Source of the DNA: Legionellales bacterium UBA2469
GTDB taxonomy: Bacteria; Pseudomonadota; Gammaproteobacteria; Legionellales; Legionellaceae
Length of the DNA: 22,184 nt
Assembly: GCA_002342175.1 (NCBI GenBank)
Contig: DDPL01000032.1
Location: forward strand, 12,238-34,421
Reading direction: 5' to 3'
The translations under genes and the position numbers were made by a program. The notes under the pieces are model-generated. The model did no database searches, was not told the DNA's origin, and saw only the letters and a list, made by a program, of their open reading frames with translations. Shown one piece after another: positions 1 through 8,486 of the stretch; within the stretch, counting starts at the first letter, position 1; each line of letters begins with the position of its first letter.

Positions 1-757
1 TTTTGCCTAAACGCGATTGAAAAGAAACGGTGTATTGCGTGGTCTTTAAATCCAATGCCCTTGCAACGCATTCAGATGTGATGAAAGATTGTTGCCGATA
101 ACAAGGAACACCCATCCTTGGGGTGTTAGAGCAAGCACGTTGACATACAGGTTGACAGCCTAATTTTGCCAATTGATTTTCAGGTAATCCATGATAACTA
201 AGTAATAAATGAGTGTTCTCGTCTATATATGGTTTAATGCTTTGGGCTAGAGCATTAATATAACTATCATCGTTATAAAAATCACGTATAATTCGAATCG
301 ATGGAATGGCTTCAAGTGACTGGAGCGTTTTAAAAACCGCCTCGATGGATGAACCATTGGTTGCTGATGCATATTGTGGGTAAAGGGGTAAAATGGTGAT
401 GAGTTCTGATGTTTTACAGATTTTTTTTAAAACATTAGGAATAGATGGATGACCATAGCGCATCGCGAACGTCACGTGCACATCAGGTCCAATTTTTTTT
501 TGAAGTTTATGGATGAGTTTTTTTGTATTAATCATCAAAGGAGAACCCTCTGGCTGCCAGATGGTTTGATAATTGTGTGTTGATTGTCGGCTTCTAAAAG
601 GGACGATGATACCATGCACTAAAATCCATCGAATAAAATAAGGCAAAGCAATGACACGCTTGTCCATTAAAAATTCTTTGAGGTATCGACGCACAGCTTT
701 TGTGCTCGGCTCATCGGGTGTTCCTAAATTAATACATAAAATACTGTGTTTTTTCAT
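1..757 (-). CDS. hemH: Ferrochelatase, 5' part (runs off the window)
   Basis: Inserts ferrous iron into protoporphyrin IX, the last step of heme synthesis. The 252 visible residues start MKKHSILCINLGTPDEPS and contain the family signatures ILPLYPQYASATNGSS (about 122-137) and LSYHGLPEN with the catalytic His189. The remaining 70-90 residues expected for the family lie beyond base 1. After the His motif the protein has four closely spaced cysteines, C201, C205, C209 and C219 (C-x3-C-x3-C-x9-C), followed by YRQQSF and VSFQSRLGK. Enteric ferrochelatase lacks this cluster. It resembles the internal-cysteine class that binds a [2Fe-2S] cluster, which is inference. The start is the ATG at 755-757; no strong Shine-Dalgarno is visible before it. 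The gene is divergent from the small plus-strand unit at 776-1120. Identification is firm; cluster binding is not. Confidence 0.95.
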   Translation of the reverse strand, partial: MKKHSILCINLGTPDEPSTKAVRRYLKEFLMDKRVIALPYFIRWILVHGIIVPFRSRQSTHNYQTIWQPEGSPLMINTKKLIHKLQKKIGPDVHVTFAMRYGHPSIPNVLKKICKTSELITILPLYPQYASATNGSSIEAVFKTLQSLEAIPSIRIIRDFYNDDSYINALAQSIKPYIDENTHLLLSYHGLPENQLAKLGCQPVCQRACSNTPRMGVPCYRQQSFITSECVARALDLKTTQYTVSFQSRLGK

Positions 758-775
758 AATAAATTGATCTTTTTT

Positions 776-784
776 TGTTATAAT
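776..784 (+). promoter_or_regulatory. Extended -10 promoter for the small plus-strand unit
   Basis: TGTTATAAT is a perfect -10 hexamer (779-784) with the upstream TG of an extended -10 element. No good -35 lies at the usual distance, which extended -10 promoters tolerate. Transcription would start near 791, ahead of an AGGGGAG Shine-Dalgarno and the ATG at 826. Confidence 0.5.
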
Positions 785-825
785 GACGATTTTATTTCAA
801 TGAGTGTTTATATTGTAGGGGAGCT

Positions 826-1106
826 ATGGGTTTTGTAAAAGAAAATTTTCTTTCGAGAAGAGAATATCAACATCCACACCGGCAGCTATTTGGGTATCGA
901 TGGCTAGCTTGCATGAATATTTCAAGAATAAACCAAAAGCGCCCAAAGACGCTGCATTGGCTGACTTAGGAAAAGTTATCTCTGAAGATTTTAAATTTAA
1001 GCTCTTGAACAGAGAAGAATTAGAGATAGATAGCAACTTTGTGAATAACTTAACAAACTGCGAGATGAAATATTTAAGTTATTCGGCTGAAACACCCCAT
1101 GGATGA
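826..1106 (+). pseudogene. Small hypothetical gene, possibly frameshifted
   Basis: I do not recognise this product. An AGGGGAG ribosome site stands just before the ATG at 826, which opens a 47-codon frame (MGFVKENFLSRREYQHPHRQ...) ending in TAG at 967-969. A second, overlapping frame continues from about 819 to TGA at 1104-1106 and contains an internal ATG at 900. It gives a more protein-like, lysine/glutamate-rich sequence (LHEYFKNKPKAPKD, then FKFKLLNREELEIDSNFVNN). The good start signals belong to one frame and the plausible C-terminus to the other, so a single-base frameshift around 860-900 would join them into one protein of about 90 residues. The last codons run into a terminator hairpin, so the region does look like a plus-strand transcription unit. 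Alternatives are two tiny overlapping ORFs, or a non-coding RNA. Confidence 0.3.
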
Positions 1107-1120
1107 ATCCAGGGGCTTTT
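1095..1120 (+). terminator. Rho-independent terminator of the small unit
   Basis: The arms CCCC(A)TGGA and TCCAGGGG pair around a TGAA loop (1095-1115, one bulged A) and are followed by CTTTT. The T-run lies on the plus-strand side, so it serves the small unit at 826-1106, whose stop codon is inside the hairpin. On the minus strand, downstream of ssb, the same hairpin has no T-run. Confidence 0.6.
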
Positions 1121-1142
1121 CGCCGCATTTTGGTAAAATCCT

Positions 1143-1637
1143 TTAGAAAGGAATATCATCATCGAGTAATTCAAAACCTTCATGTGACATATCTGCTGGA
1201 GCTGGTGCAGAAGGTGCTGCTGCAGGCCGTTGTTGTTGGCTATTCATGCGTTGTGTTTGTTGTGGTGCAGGCGCATAACCATCGTCATTTGACATTTGTT
1301 GACGGCCATCGAGCAATTGCATTTCATTGCCAATGATTTCAGTGGTGTAACGATCTTGTCCTTGTTGATCTTGCCATTTGCGAGTTCTAAGGCTGCCTTC
1401 AACATAAATTTTGCTGCCTTTTTTAGCATATTCACCAGCGATTTCGCCCAAACGATTATAAAATACAACACGATGCCATTCGGTACGATCTTGTTTTTCA
1501 CCCGTTTGTTTGTCTTTCCAGGTTTCAGATGTAGCAATTGATAAGGTTGTGACTGCATTGCCATTGGGCATATAACGAACTTCTGGATCTTGTCCGATAT
1601 TGCCAATTAAAATTACTTTGTTAATTCCGCGTGCCAT
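1143..1637 (-). CDS. ssb: Single-stranded DNA-binding protein
   Basis: Coats single-stranded DNA during replication, repair and recombination, and recruits partner proteins through its acidic tail. The 164-residue protein starts [20 protein letters not shown]. Residues 1-110 form the OB fold ([48 protein letters not shown]). Then comes a Gln/Pro/Ala-rich linker and the conserved tip DDDIPF. I chose the ATG at 1635-1637 because GGAG stands six bases upstream and the family starts here. An in-frame ATG at 1683-1685 lies upstream of the TATAAT and cannot be used by that promoter. Both the sequence and the length are normal for a bacterial SSB. Confidence 0.97.
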   Translation of the reverse strand: MARGINKVILIGNIGQDPEVRYMPNGNAVTTLSIATSETWKDKQTGEKQDRTEWHRVVFYNRLGEIAGEYAKKGSKIYVEGSLRTRKWQDQQGQDRYTTEIIGNEMQLLDGRQQMSNDDGYAPAPQQTQRMNSQQQRPAAAPSAPAPADMSHEGFELLDDDIPF

Positions 1638-1664
1638 GATGCGCTCCAAGATTGAGATTTCAAA

Positions 1665-1693
1665 ATTATAACCGAAAGGGTTCATATGCTCAA
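1665..1693 (-). promoter_or_regulatory. Sigma70-type promoter of ssb
   Basis: On the minus strand, TTGAGC (1688-1693) and a perfect TATAAT (1665-1670) are separated by exactly 17 bases. Transcription would start near 1658, about 20 bases before the ssb ATG, which supports the shorter ssb start. No LexA-type operator (CTG-N10-CAG) is visible here. Confidence 0.75.
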
Positions 1694-1754
1694 ATAGTAT
1701 GTCAAATTTTAAACATATTTGTTATTTGCAATCGGGCTCGTTGATAAAAGGTGA

Positions 1755-2465
1755 TTATCCATTGTTGAAAGAATATCCGTCTGGCATGTATATCAAGTTT
1801 ATAAATATCCCATGATTCATTTCTTGAATTGGCGTGGTTAGAAATTGGTTAAGATAACTGAGATTGATAGATAATGTCGGGGTTGATTTTTGCTGAATCC
1901 CAAGAAACACTCTATTTTGATCAATGGTTTGGGTAGTGATCCAAGGAGCACTCTTAACATTTACAAAAAATTCATCACCAATAACAAAAGATTGTCTATC
2001 TGTCAGTGAAATGGTCCAATACATTCTTTCACGAAAACGAATTGACCAGTTATTTGCAAATTCTGGGTGTCGTTCTTCTAATCGGGTTCGAAATAAAAAG
2101 TCACCCAATATAGTATTGTTGGAGACCAAATTTATTTGTTGCCATAAACGATACTCGCCTGAAATAGTATTGGTAATATCATCAGTAATATTATTTGCGC
2201 TATTGTTATTAACAATGGTTTGTCCTAACCATAATTGCCATTTATCATCAAGCCAAGTTCCTAAGCCGGTATTGAATAAAAATTGTTGATATCCGCTGTT
2301 TTGATCAACCATCCTAAATTGAGGCTCGACCGAATACAATAATTTATCATATTGTCCATTAAAAGTGTAAAGCGTCCATGTTTTAAAGTAACTTATGTGC
2401 GCAGATGCAAACGTTGAAAAACCAATAAGCAAAATAAAAGCAATATTTTTGAGAATGATAGGCAT
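1755..2465 (-). CDS. DUF2490-type outer-membrane protein, exported
   Basis: Function unknown. The 236-residue protein has a cleavable Sec signal peptide (hydrophobic stretch about 8-20, likely cleavage after ASA at residue 22). The mature part alternates polar and aromatic residues and is rich in Trp, Tyr and Asn, as in beta-barrels. Segments such as FRTRLEERHPEF, RFRERMYWTISL, GDEFFVN, and DQNRVFLGI followed by SYLNQFL match the pattern I associate with DUF2490, a family of small predicted outer-membrane barrels in Proteobacteria and Bacteroidetes. It lies downstream of nothing on its strand and is divergent from coaBC. No good Shine-Dalgarno is seen before the ATG. Confidence is good for an outer-membrane barrel, moderate for the family. 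Confidence 0.75.
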   Translation of the reverse strand: MPIILKNIAFILLIGFSTFASAHISYFKTWTLYTFNGQYDKLLYSVEPQFRMVDQNSGYQQFLFNTGLGTWLDDKWQLWLGQTIVNNNSANNITDDITNTISGEYRLWQQINLVSNNTILGDFLFRTRLEERHPEFANNWSIRFRERMYWTISLTDRQSFVIGDEFFVNVKSAPWITTQTIDQNRVFLGIQQKSTPTLSINLSYLNQFLTTPIQEMNHGIFINLIYMPDGYSFNNG

Positions 2466-2513
2466 ATAAAATTTTTAAATGAATGTATATCAATCATAAT
2501 ATTACATATGTTT

Positions 2514-2532
2514 CTCATTTTTAGGAAATGAG
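2514..2532. repeat. Short inverted repeat in the divergent promoter region
   Basis: CTCATTT and AAATGAG form a perfect 7-base inverted repeat around a 5-base spacer, midway between the DUF2490 gene and coaBC. It could be an operator or a weak hairpin. No T-run follows on either strand, so it is not a standard terminator. Confidence 0.35.
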
Positions 2533-2574
2533 TATAGAACACGTCAAACGAACGATGCTTTATGAATATCGAAT

Positions 2575-2603
2575 TTGAAAAAGCAGGTATCCAATGTTAA
2601 ACT
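2575..2603 (+). promoter_or_regulatory. Promoter of the coaBC-dut-pgm cluster
   Basis: TTGAAA (2575-2580) and TAAACT (2598-2603) are separated by 17 bases, a 5/6 and 4/6 match to the sigma70 consensus. The predicted start near 2610 gives a leader of about 24 bases to the ATG at 2634. It would leave the upstream GTG at 2616 almost at the transcript end. Confidence 0.5.
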
Positions 2604-2633
2604 ATTACACGTTATGTGACATCATGGAAACTC

Positions 2634-3827
2634 ATGCAAAAACCCAAATATTCCAATATTCTGCTCGGTGTTTGTGGGGGCATTGCCGCTTATAAATCCG
2701 TTGAATTAGCGCGCCAGTTGCAACAGCAAGGTGCCAATGTACAAGTGATCATGACCGAATCGGCCCAAGACTTTATTGGGGAACAAACGTTTCAGGCCGT
2801 GACCGGCAATCCAGTATGGATACAAAAAAATGACCAATCCTTTGAGCGCGCTATGGCGCATATTGATTTGAGTCGATGGGCGGATTTACTCATTATTGCA
2901 CCAACAACTGCAAATTTTATGGCGAAAATGGCGCATGGTTTTTCAGATGATTTATTATCTTTGGTGGCAATGATGGTCCAAGTGCCGATTATGGTGTGTC
3001 CTGCCATGAATAAACATATGTGGCAGCATCCAGCAACCATTGAAAATACTCGAATTTTGCGTGAACGTGGTGTCGTGATAGTGGGGCCTGATGCAGGCGA
3101 GCAAGCATGTGGAGATATTGGTTATGGACGTATGCGAGAGCCTGAATGGATCATGAATGCTATCGAGATGTTGCCTGTTTATCAGATATTAAAAGGCCAA
3201 TCTTTTTTACTTACGGCCGGTGCTACGCGTGAAATGATAGATCCGGTACGTTTTATTAGTAATCGTAGTTCAGGATTGATGGGATATGCTTTAGCTGAAG
3301 CCCTCGCATTTGCAGGCGCTGATGTGAAATTGGTTAGTGGTGTTTCTGCATTACCTTGCCCACCTGATGTGGAACGTATTATGGTTGAATCTGCTGCAGA
3401 TATGGATGAGGCTGTGCATGCACATTTAAAGCAAGGTAATGTGTTTGTTGGGGTGGCAGCCGTCAGGGATTATACAGTTAAAACGCCTGCACATCAAAAA
3501 ATTAAAAAAAATCAGCAGGCAGAATTATTATTAGAACTATCACCAACTCGTGATATCTTAAAAGCAGTGAAGGAAAGTGGGTGCGCAAAAAAAGTCATTG
3601 GATTTGCCGCGGAAACAGAACATGTTTTAATCCATGCAAGAAAAAAATTGCAATCAAAAGCGGATATGATCATTGCCAATCAAGTCGGTAAAGGACTTGT
3701 TTTTGAGCAACAGCAAACTGCGGCAACTATTCTTACGAAAGACAAAGAAATTGAAATTACACAAAATTCAAAATTAAACGTTGCATGTGAAATCATTCAA
3801 GAAATTAAAACATTTATCGAACAATAA
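2634..3827 (+). CDS. coaBC: Bifunctional phosphopantothenoylcysteine synthetase/decarboxylase
   Basis: Joins cysteine to 4'-phosphopantothenate (CoaB) and decarboxylates the product (CoaC), two middle steps of coenzyme A synthesis. The 397-residue protein has the flavin-binding CoaC domain first: GVCGGIAAYK (12-21), catalytic His77 in AHIDL, PAMN (123-126), and Cys159 in the flap ACGDIGYGRM. The CoaB domain follows from about 190, with TAGATRE, SNRSSGLMG and a lysine-rich stretch before LELSPTRDIL. I chose the ATG at 2634, with GGA seven bases upstream, over an in-frame GTG at 2616 that has no ribosome site. Nine bases separate it from dut. The order coaBC-dut-phosphomannomutase is also found in Pseudomonas, so this is an old gammaproteobacterial cluster. 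Confidence 0.96.
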   Translation: MQKPKYSNILLGVCGGIAAYKSVELARQLQQQGANVQVIMTESAQDFIGEQTFQAVTGNPVWIQKNDQSFERAMAHIDLSRWADLLIIAPTTANFMAKMAHGFSDDLLSLVAMMVQVPIMVCPAMNKHMWQHPATIENTRILRERGVVIVGPDAGEQACGDIGYGRMREPEWIMNAIEMLPVYQILKGQSFLLTAGATREMIDPVRFISNRSSGLMGYALAEALAFAGADVKLVSGVSALPCPPDVERIMVESAADMDEAVHAHLKQGNVFVGVAAVRDYTVKTPAHQKIKKNQQAELLLELSPTRDILKAVKESGCAKKVIGFAAETEHVLIHARKKLQSKADMIIANQVGKGLVFEQQQTAATILTKDKEIEITQNSKLNVACEIIQEIKTFIEQ

Positions 3828-3836
3828 GGCTTTAAA

Positions 3837-4295
3837 ATGGAACAATTTATTCAAGTAAAAATACTAGATTCAAAAATTGGTGATTCTATCCCATTTCCAA
3901 CATACGCGAGTGATGGCTCTGCAGGTTTGGATTTGCGTGTTTGTGCAGACACTGCCATTCGTTTGGAACCTGGTCAGGTCACATTATTATCTACAGGTAT
4001 TTCAATATATTTAGCAGATCCTGGATATGCCGCAGTGTTATTACCACGCTCAGGTTTGGGTCACAAACACGGGATTGTATTAGGCAATTTGGTCGGTCTG
4101 ATTGATTCTGATTATCAAGGTGAGATTAAAGTCTCTTGCTGGAATCGCGGTCAAGATGCTTACGAAATTCAACCGGGAGAACGCATTGCACAGTTGGTGA
4201 TTTTACCAGTTGTTCGTGCAAAATTTCAGTTTGTTGAGGAATTTGAAACTTCAGCGAGAAGCGAAGGTGGATTTGGTAGTACAGGAAAATTATGA
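3837..4295 (+). CDS. dut: dUTP diphosphatase (trimeric dUTPase)
   Basis: Hydrolyses dUTP to dUMP, keeping uracil out of DNA and supplying thymidylate synthesis. The 152-residue protein shows all five trimeric dUTPase motifs: [11 protein letters not shown] (23-33); [10 protein letters not shown] (70-79); [14 protein letters not shown], with catalytic Asp90; the nucleotide-contact region GERIAQLVI (114-122); and the C-terminal arm [10 protein letters not shown], which closes over the substrate. AAGG precedes the ATG. The stop overlaps the next gene's start as ATGA, indicating translational coupling. Length is typical. Confidence 0.97.
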   Translation: MEQFIQVKILDSKIGDSIPFPTYASDGSAGLDLRVCADTAIRLEPGQVTLLSTGISIYLADPGYAAVLLPRSGLGHKHGIVLGNLVGLIDSDYQGEIKVSCWNRGQDAYEIQPGERIAQLVILPVVRAKFQFVEEFETSARSEGGFGSTGKL

Positions 4296-5701
4296 TGGAA
4301 AAAATATATCAATTGGTGGACTGTGATCCAACGATTTTTAGGGCCTATGATATTCGCGGGATTGTGGATCAACAACTCAGTGAAAATGTATATTTTACCA
4401 TCGGCTATGCTATTGCGGATATTTTAAAACAAATGCAACGTCATCAAGTCGTTTTGGCTTGGGATGGACGCTTAACCAGTCCTGCATTCTCACAAGCCTT
4501 GGAACAAGGATTGCGCGCAAATAAAATTGAGGTCGTTAAATTGGGATTGATGCCTACGGCATTGATGTATTTTGGAACCTGTTGCAGCTCGATTGATAGC
4601 GGATTGATGGTAACAGGTAGTCATAATCCTAAAAATTACAATGGTTTAAAAATAGTTTTAGGTGGACAAACTTTAGCGCAAGCCGGAATTGCTGAAATTT
4701 TTGAAAAAGTAAAACAGTTACCTAAAGGAACGATATTTAAAGAATTGGCAGAGCCATCTGATGAGCTAGATATGCTTACCCCTTATCTTGATTATATTGT
4801 CAACGACATTAAATTAAGTCGCCCTTTAAAAGTGATTATTGATTATGGACACGGTGCTGGAGCGGTTGCCGGACCTCAATTGTTTGAACGAATGGGGTGT
4901 CAAGTGATTGGTCTTTATGATGAAGTGGATGGCAATTTCCCAGCGCATCATCCTGATCCAACAATTCCAGAAAATTTAGTGGCATTGCAAAAAGCATTGG
5001 CTAAACATGGCGCAGATGTTGGATTGGCATTTGATGGTGATGCGGACCGTTTAGGTGTAGTGACGCACGAAGGAGAAATTATTTGGCCAGATCGGTTAAT
5101 GATGTTATTTGCGCGGGATGTATTAAGTCGCAAACCTGGTGCCACCATTGTTTATGATGTTAAATGTTCTAAACAACTCAAAGATGTGATTGAACAAGCC
5201 CAAGGCAATCCAATGATGTCTCCAACCGGACATTCCTTGGTGAAAGGTATTATGAAAAAACAACATGCCGAACTGGCAGGTGAGATGAGCGGTCATATTT
5301 TCTTTAAAGATAGATGGTTTGGATTTGATGACGGTATTTATAGTGCTTGCCGCTTTTTAGAAATTTTAAGCCAATTTTCAGATATGAATGCAGCAATGGC
5401 AACTCTGCCCGAAAACCCAGTATCAACCGCAGAAATTAAAATTGACATCTCAGAAGAGAAAAAATTTAATTTTATGGAGAAATTTAAAAATTCTGTAAAG
5501 TTTGATAAAGCTGAGTTGGTCACCATCGATGGAATTCGTGTCGAGTTTTCGGACGGATGGGGCTTATTGAGAGCTTCCAATACCTCACCTTGTTTGGTTT
5601 CACGATTTGAGGCAGATACAATTGAAGCGTTGTTGCGTATTCAAAAAGATTTCAAAAATCAAATTTTGTCCATCGATGAAGACATGAATGTACCATTTTA
5701 A
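4292..5701 (+). CDS. Phosphomannomutase/phosphoglucomutase (AlgC/ManB type)
   Basis: Interconverts hexose-1- and hexose-6-phosphates, supplying GDP-mannose or UDP-glucose precursors for lipopolysaccharide and other surface sugars. The 469-residue enzyme has the four-domain layout of the alpha-D-phosphohexomutases. The phosphoserine loop VTGSHNP has Ser110. The Mg loop DGDADR (248-253) is intact. The sugar-specificity loop is GEMSGHIFF (330-338), the variant usual for PMM/PGM enzymes. The phosphate-binding loop is RASNTS (427-432). Two adjacent ATG codons are possible starts; the first overlaps the dut stop and has AGGA five bases upstream. Its place after coaBC-dut matches algC in Pseudomonas. 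Preference for mannose or glucose cannot be told from sequence. Confidence 0.93.
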   Translation: MMEKIYQLVDCDPTIFRAYDIRGIVDQQLSENVYFTIGYAIADILKQMQRHQVVLAWDGRLTSPAFSQALEQGLRANKIEVVKLGLMPTALMYFGTCCSSIDSGLMVTGSHNPKNYNGLKIVLGGQTLAQAGIAEIFEKVKQLPKGTIFKELAEPSDELDMLTPYLDYIVNDIKLSRPLKVIIDYGHGAGAVAGPQLFERMGCQVIGLYDEVDGNFPAHHPDPTIPENLVALQKALAKHGADVGLAFDGDADRLGVVTHEGEIIWPDRLMMLFARDVLSRKPGATIVYDVKCSKQLKDVIEQAQGNPMMSPTGHSLVKGIMKKQHAELAGEMSGHIFFKDRWFGFDDGIYSACRFLEILSQFSDMNAAMATLPENPVSTAEIKIDISEEKKFNFMEKFKNSVKFDKAELVTIDGIRVEFSDGWGLLRASNTSPCLVSRFEADTIEALLRIQKDFKNQILSIDEDMNVPF

Positions 5702-5720
5702 TCATTAGGGAATTGAGATT

Positions 5721-6878
5721 ATGGATGATCTACTACTTTTAAATGATAGTTTGCATGAAGATGAACGAATGATTCGTGATGGTGTCGCGCAGTGGATAGA
5801 AAATGATCTGATTCCTAAAATGCCTATGGCTTTTGAAAATGCACAATTTCCACAAGACTTTGTGAAACAAGCCGCGCAAATGGGATTGTTGGGCATGACG
5901 CTTCCAGAAGTATATGGGGGTGTCAATGCTTCTTACGTTGCTTATGGTTTAGTCTGTCAAGAACTGGAAAGAGGCGATAGTGGCTTACGTAGCTTTGTTT
6001 CTGTTCAAAGTTCATTATGCATGTATCCAATTTTTAGATTTGGCAGTGAACTCCAAAAAGAACGCTTTTTAAAAAAAATGGCTCAAGGTGAGGTCATTGG
6101 TTGTTTTGGTTTAACAGAGCCTAATGCAGGCTCAGATCCTAGTTCGATGCGAACAGTTGCTAAAAAGGTAAAAGGTGGTTGGCGTCTGAATGGCAGTAAG
6201 ATATGGATAACCAACTCCCCAATTGCGGATATAGCGATTGTATGGGCTAAAACCGATGATGGTATTCGGGGATTTATTGTTGAAAAAACATTTGCAGGTT
6301 TTCAAGCGCCTGAAATGCATTTAAAAATGTCATTAAGGGCCTCAATTACAGGGGAACTTGTTTTTAATGATGTTTTTGTGCCAGATGATAATTTATTACC
6401 GGGAACGACCAAAGGGTTGGCTTGTGCATTGGCATGTTTGAATCAAGCTCGTTTTGGGATTTCATGGGGGGTGATGGGCGCAGCAATGGCTTGTTTTGAT
6501 ATTGCTAGAAATTACGTTTTAGAACGTGAGCAATTTTCTAAACCTTTAGCACAATTTCAATTGATTCAAAATGATTTGGCTTTGATGTATACCGAAATTT
6601 TAAAAGCGCAGTGCCTTCATTTACAAATTGGGCGTCTTAAAGAAAAGGGACAAGAAAATCCTGCCATGATTTCATTGGCAAAAAGTAATGCTTGCCGGGA
6701 GGCCTTAAAGATTGCAAGAATGTGCCGAAATCTACTAGGCGGCAATGGCATTAGTCTCGAGTATCATGTTATTCGACATATGCTCAATTTAGAAGCAGTC
6801 TTTACATATGAAGGTACTGATAATGTTCATAAATTAATTTTAGGGAAACATATTACAGATTTAAATGCCTTTATTTGA
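5721..6878 (+). CDS. gcdH: Glutaryl-CoA dehydrogenase (acyl-CoA dehydrogenase family)
   Basis: FAD enzyme that oxidises and decarboxylates glutaryl-CoA to crotonyl-CoA at the end of lysine and tryptophan breakdown. The 385-residue protein has the full acyl-CoA dehydrogenase fold. The segment SGLRSFVSVQSSLCMYPI carries Arg90, equivalent to the glutarate-binding Arg of the human enzyme. The flavin region is GCFGLTEPNAGSDPSSM, followed by IWITNS. The catalytic base is Glu364 in TYEGTDNVHKLILG. These are glutaryl-CoA rather than generic acyl-CoA dehydrogenase features. It starts 19 bases after the phosphomannomutase gene. It converges on the ALDH7 gene, which may act earlier in the same pathway. 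A related short-chain substrate is possible. Confidence 0.9.
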   Translation: MDDLLLLNDSLHEDERMIRDGVAQWIENDLIPKMPMAFENAQFPQDFVKQAAQMGLLGMTLPEVYGGVNASYVAYGLVCQELERGDSGLRSFVSVQSSLCMYPIFRFGSELQKERFLKKMAQGEVIGCFGLTEPNAGSDPSSMRTVAKKVKGGWRLNGSKIWITNSPIADIAIVWAKTDDGIRGFIVEKTFAGFQAPEMHLKMSLRASITGELVFNDVFVPDDNLLPGTTKGLACALACLNQARFGISWGVMGAAMACFDIARNYVLEREQFSKPLAQFQLIQNDLALMYTEILKAQCLHLQIGRLKEKGQENPAMISLAKSNACREALKIARMCRNLLGGNGISLEYHVIRHMLNLEAVFTYEGTDNVHKLILGKHITDLNAFI

Positions 6879-6935
6879 TAATCATTTTTTAAAAAACAGA
6901 CCTATGCAATGACGAAAAGCCTGGCGAAGCACAAA

Positions 6936-8477
6936 TTACAATATTTTCTTTTTGGTGGGGGAAATATCAAAATGGATGCCCTGTGCTAATGGTAGTTCCT
7001 TCCCCCAATTGATGGTATTGGTTTGGCGACGCATATAAGATTTCCATGCATCGGAGCCCGCCTCTCGTCCGCCACCTGTTTCTTTTTCACCTCCAAATGC
7101 CCCCGTAATTTCCGCACCAGAAGTGCCAACATTAATATTAGCAATACCGCAGTCGCTACCCATGGCACTCAAAAAATATTCAGCATGTTGATGATTTTCA
7201 GTAAATAATGCACTGGATAACCCTTGAGGCACGGCATTTTGTAGATGAATCGCCTCATCAAGTGTTTTAAAAGGTAGCAAATAGACAATGGGTATGAAAT
7301 TTTCTTGTTGTAATAGCGCGTGGTGTGATGGTAGATTGCTGACTAGCGTTGGTTTGACATAATAACCGCCTCCAGGGAGTGTTTCTCCGCCATATAAAAT
7401 TTTTCCACCATCGCTCTGAATCGTTTTGATGGTTTGCTGGTAAAGTGTTACAGCAGCTTTATCGATTAAGGGCCCCATGAGGTTTTTGGGGTCCAGGGGA
7501 TTGCCAATCTGGATTTGCGGATAGAATTTTAAAAGTTGGGTGATAACGTGCTGCCACATATGCTGGTGAATGAACACTCGTCTTGTTGAGGTGCAACGCT
7601 GGCCTGCGGTTCCGACAGCGCCAAATAGGATGGCGGGTATTGCAAGTTCTAGTCGAGCAGATTCATCAACAATCAATGCATTATTGCCACCGAGCTCTAA
7701 AATCGTTTTGCCTAGGCGCTTCGATACCTGATGCGCAATTTGTTTGCCAACTTTTGTTGAACCTGTAAATGAGATTAATGAGACACGAGTATCATTGATA
7801 ATGGGTGTTATGGCTTCATGATGTGTTGGAATAATTAATGAGAAAGTATCGGGATAATCATGTTTTTTTAAAATGTCTTGGCATATAAAATGAAGCGCTA
7901 ATGCACATAACGGTGTTTTGTGAGAAGGTTTCCAAATGACGGAATTGCCACAAATGATTGCTAGAAAAGCATTCCAGGCCCAAACCGCCATGGGAAAATT
8001 AAATGCGGTAATGATACCTACCACACCCAAGGGATGCCATTGTTCATATAAGCGGTGAAAAGGACGTTCTGAATGCATCGTATGGCCATATAACATTCGG
8101 GATTGTCCCATGGCAAAATCAGCCATATCAATCATTTCTTGAACTTCACCATCACCTTCTTGTTTGCTTTTGCCCATTTCTAAACTAATCAGGCTTCCCA
8201 AAAAATCTTTGTGTTTGCGAAGTTCTTCAGCAATTTCTCGAATAAGCGCACCGCGTTGGGGGGCAGGGATCATGCGCCATCTTAAAAAAGCTTGATGTGC
8301 TCCTTCAATGATGTTTTGTACATCCTCTTTTTCACAGGTATGAATACTTGCAATCACGCTCTCATCACTCGGATTGATAGAATCGAGCATATTTGTATGA
8401 GGTTGGCTCTTCCACGTTGTACCAAGGTATGCGCCAGTCAAGGGTTGGTCCAAGTGAAGTTTTTTAAGGATATTCAT
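6936..8477 (-). CDS. ALDH7-type aldehyde dehydrogenase (aminoadipate semialdehyde dehydrogenase)
   Basis: Probably oxidises alpha-aminoadipate semialdehyde, in equilibrium with piperideine-6-carboxylate, to 2-aminoadipate with NAD(P)+. The 513-residue protein shows the ALDH landmarks: [12 protein letters not shown] with Asn160, FTGSTKVGK, catalytic Glu261 in ELGGNN, and nucleophile Cys295 in [12 protein letters not shown]. The ELGGNNA and [10 protein letters not shown] forms, together with the C-terminal [31 protein letters not shown] region, are those of the ALDH7A1/antiquitin family. The start has GAGGA overlapping the stop of the upstream gene nine bases away, so the two are translated together. 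That neighbour belongs to the saccharopine/lysine-6-dehydrogenase family and would make exactly this substrate. Confidence 0.92.
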   Translation of the reverse strand: MNILKKLHLDQPLTGAYLGTTWKSQPHTNMLDSINPSDESVIASIHTCEKEDVQNIIEGAHQAFLRWRMIPAPQRGALIREIAEELRKHKDFLGSLISLEMGKSKQEGDGEVQEMIDMADFAMGQSRMLYGHTMHSERPFHRLYEQWHPLGVVGIITAFNFPMAVWAWNAFLAIICGNSVIWKPSHKTPLCALALHFICQDILKKHDYPDTFSLIIPTHHEAITPIINDTRVSLISFTGSTKVGKQIAHQVSKRLGKTILELGGNNALIVDESARLELAIPAILFGAVGTAGQRCTSTRRVFIHQHMWQHVITQLLKFYPQIQIGNPLDPKNLMGPLIDKAAVTLYQQTIKTIQSDGGKILYGGETLPGGGYYVKPTLVSNLPSHHALLQQENFIPIVYLLPFKTLDEAIHLQNAVPQGLSSALFTENHQHAEYFLSAMGSDCGIANINVGTSGAEITGAFGGEKETGGGREAGSDAWKSYMRRQTNTINWGKELPLAQGIHFDISPTKKKIL

Positions 8478-8486
8478 CGTCAGTCC

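Noticed and set aside
900..1106. RiPP-type leader peptide reading of the small ORF near hemH
   Set aside because: LADLGKVISEDFKFKLL faintly recalls nitrile-hydratase-like leaders, but there is no core peptide pattern and no modification enzyme in the window.
1244..1606. 120-codon minus-strand frame overlapping ssb in another frame
   Set aside because: It lies wholly inside ssb, whose protein is unmistakable; the shadow frame has no ribosome site or recognisable domain.
1924..2289. 121-codon plus-strand frame opposite the DUF2490-type gene
   Set aside because: It is fully antisense to a gene with a signal peptide and family pattern; its translation has no recognisable features.
6885..6896. 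TTTTTTAAAAAA palindrome as a terminator between gcdH and the ALDH7 gene
   Set aside because: Pure A-T pairs without a loop or GC core would not make a stable hairpin.
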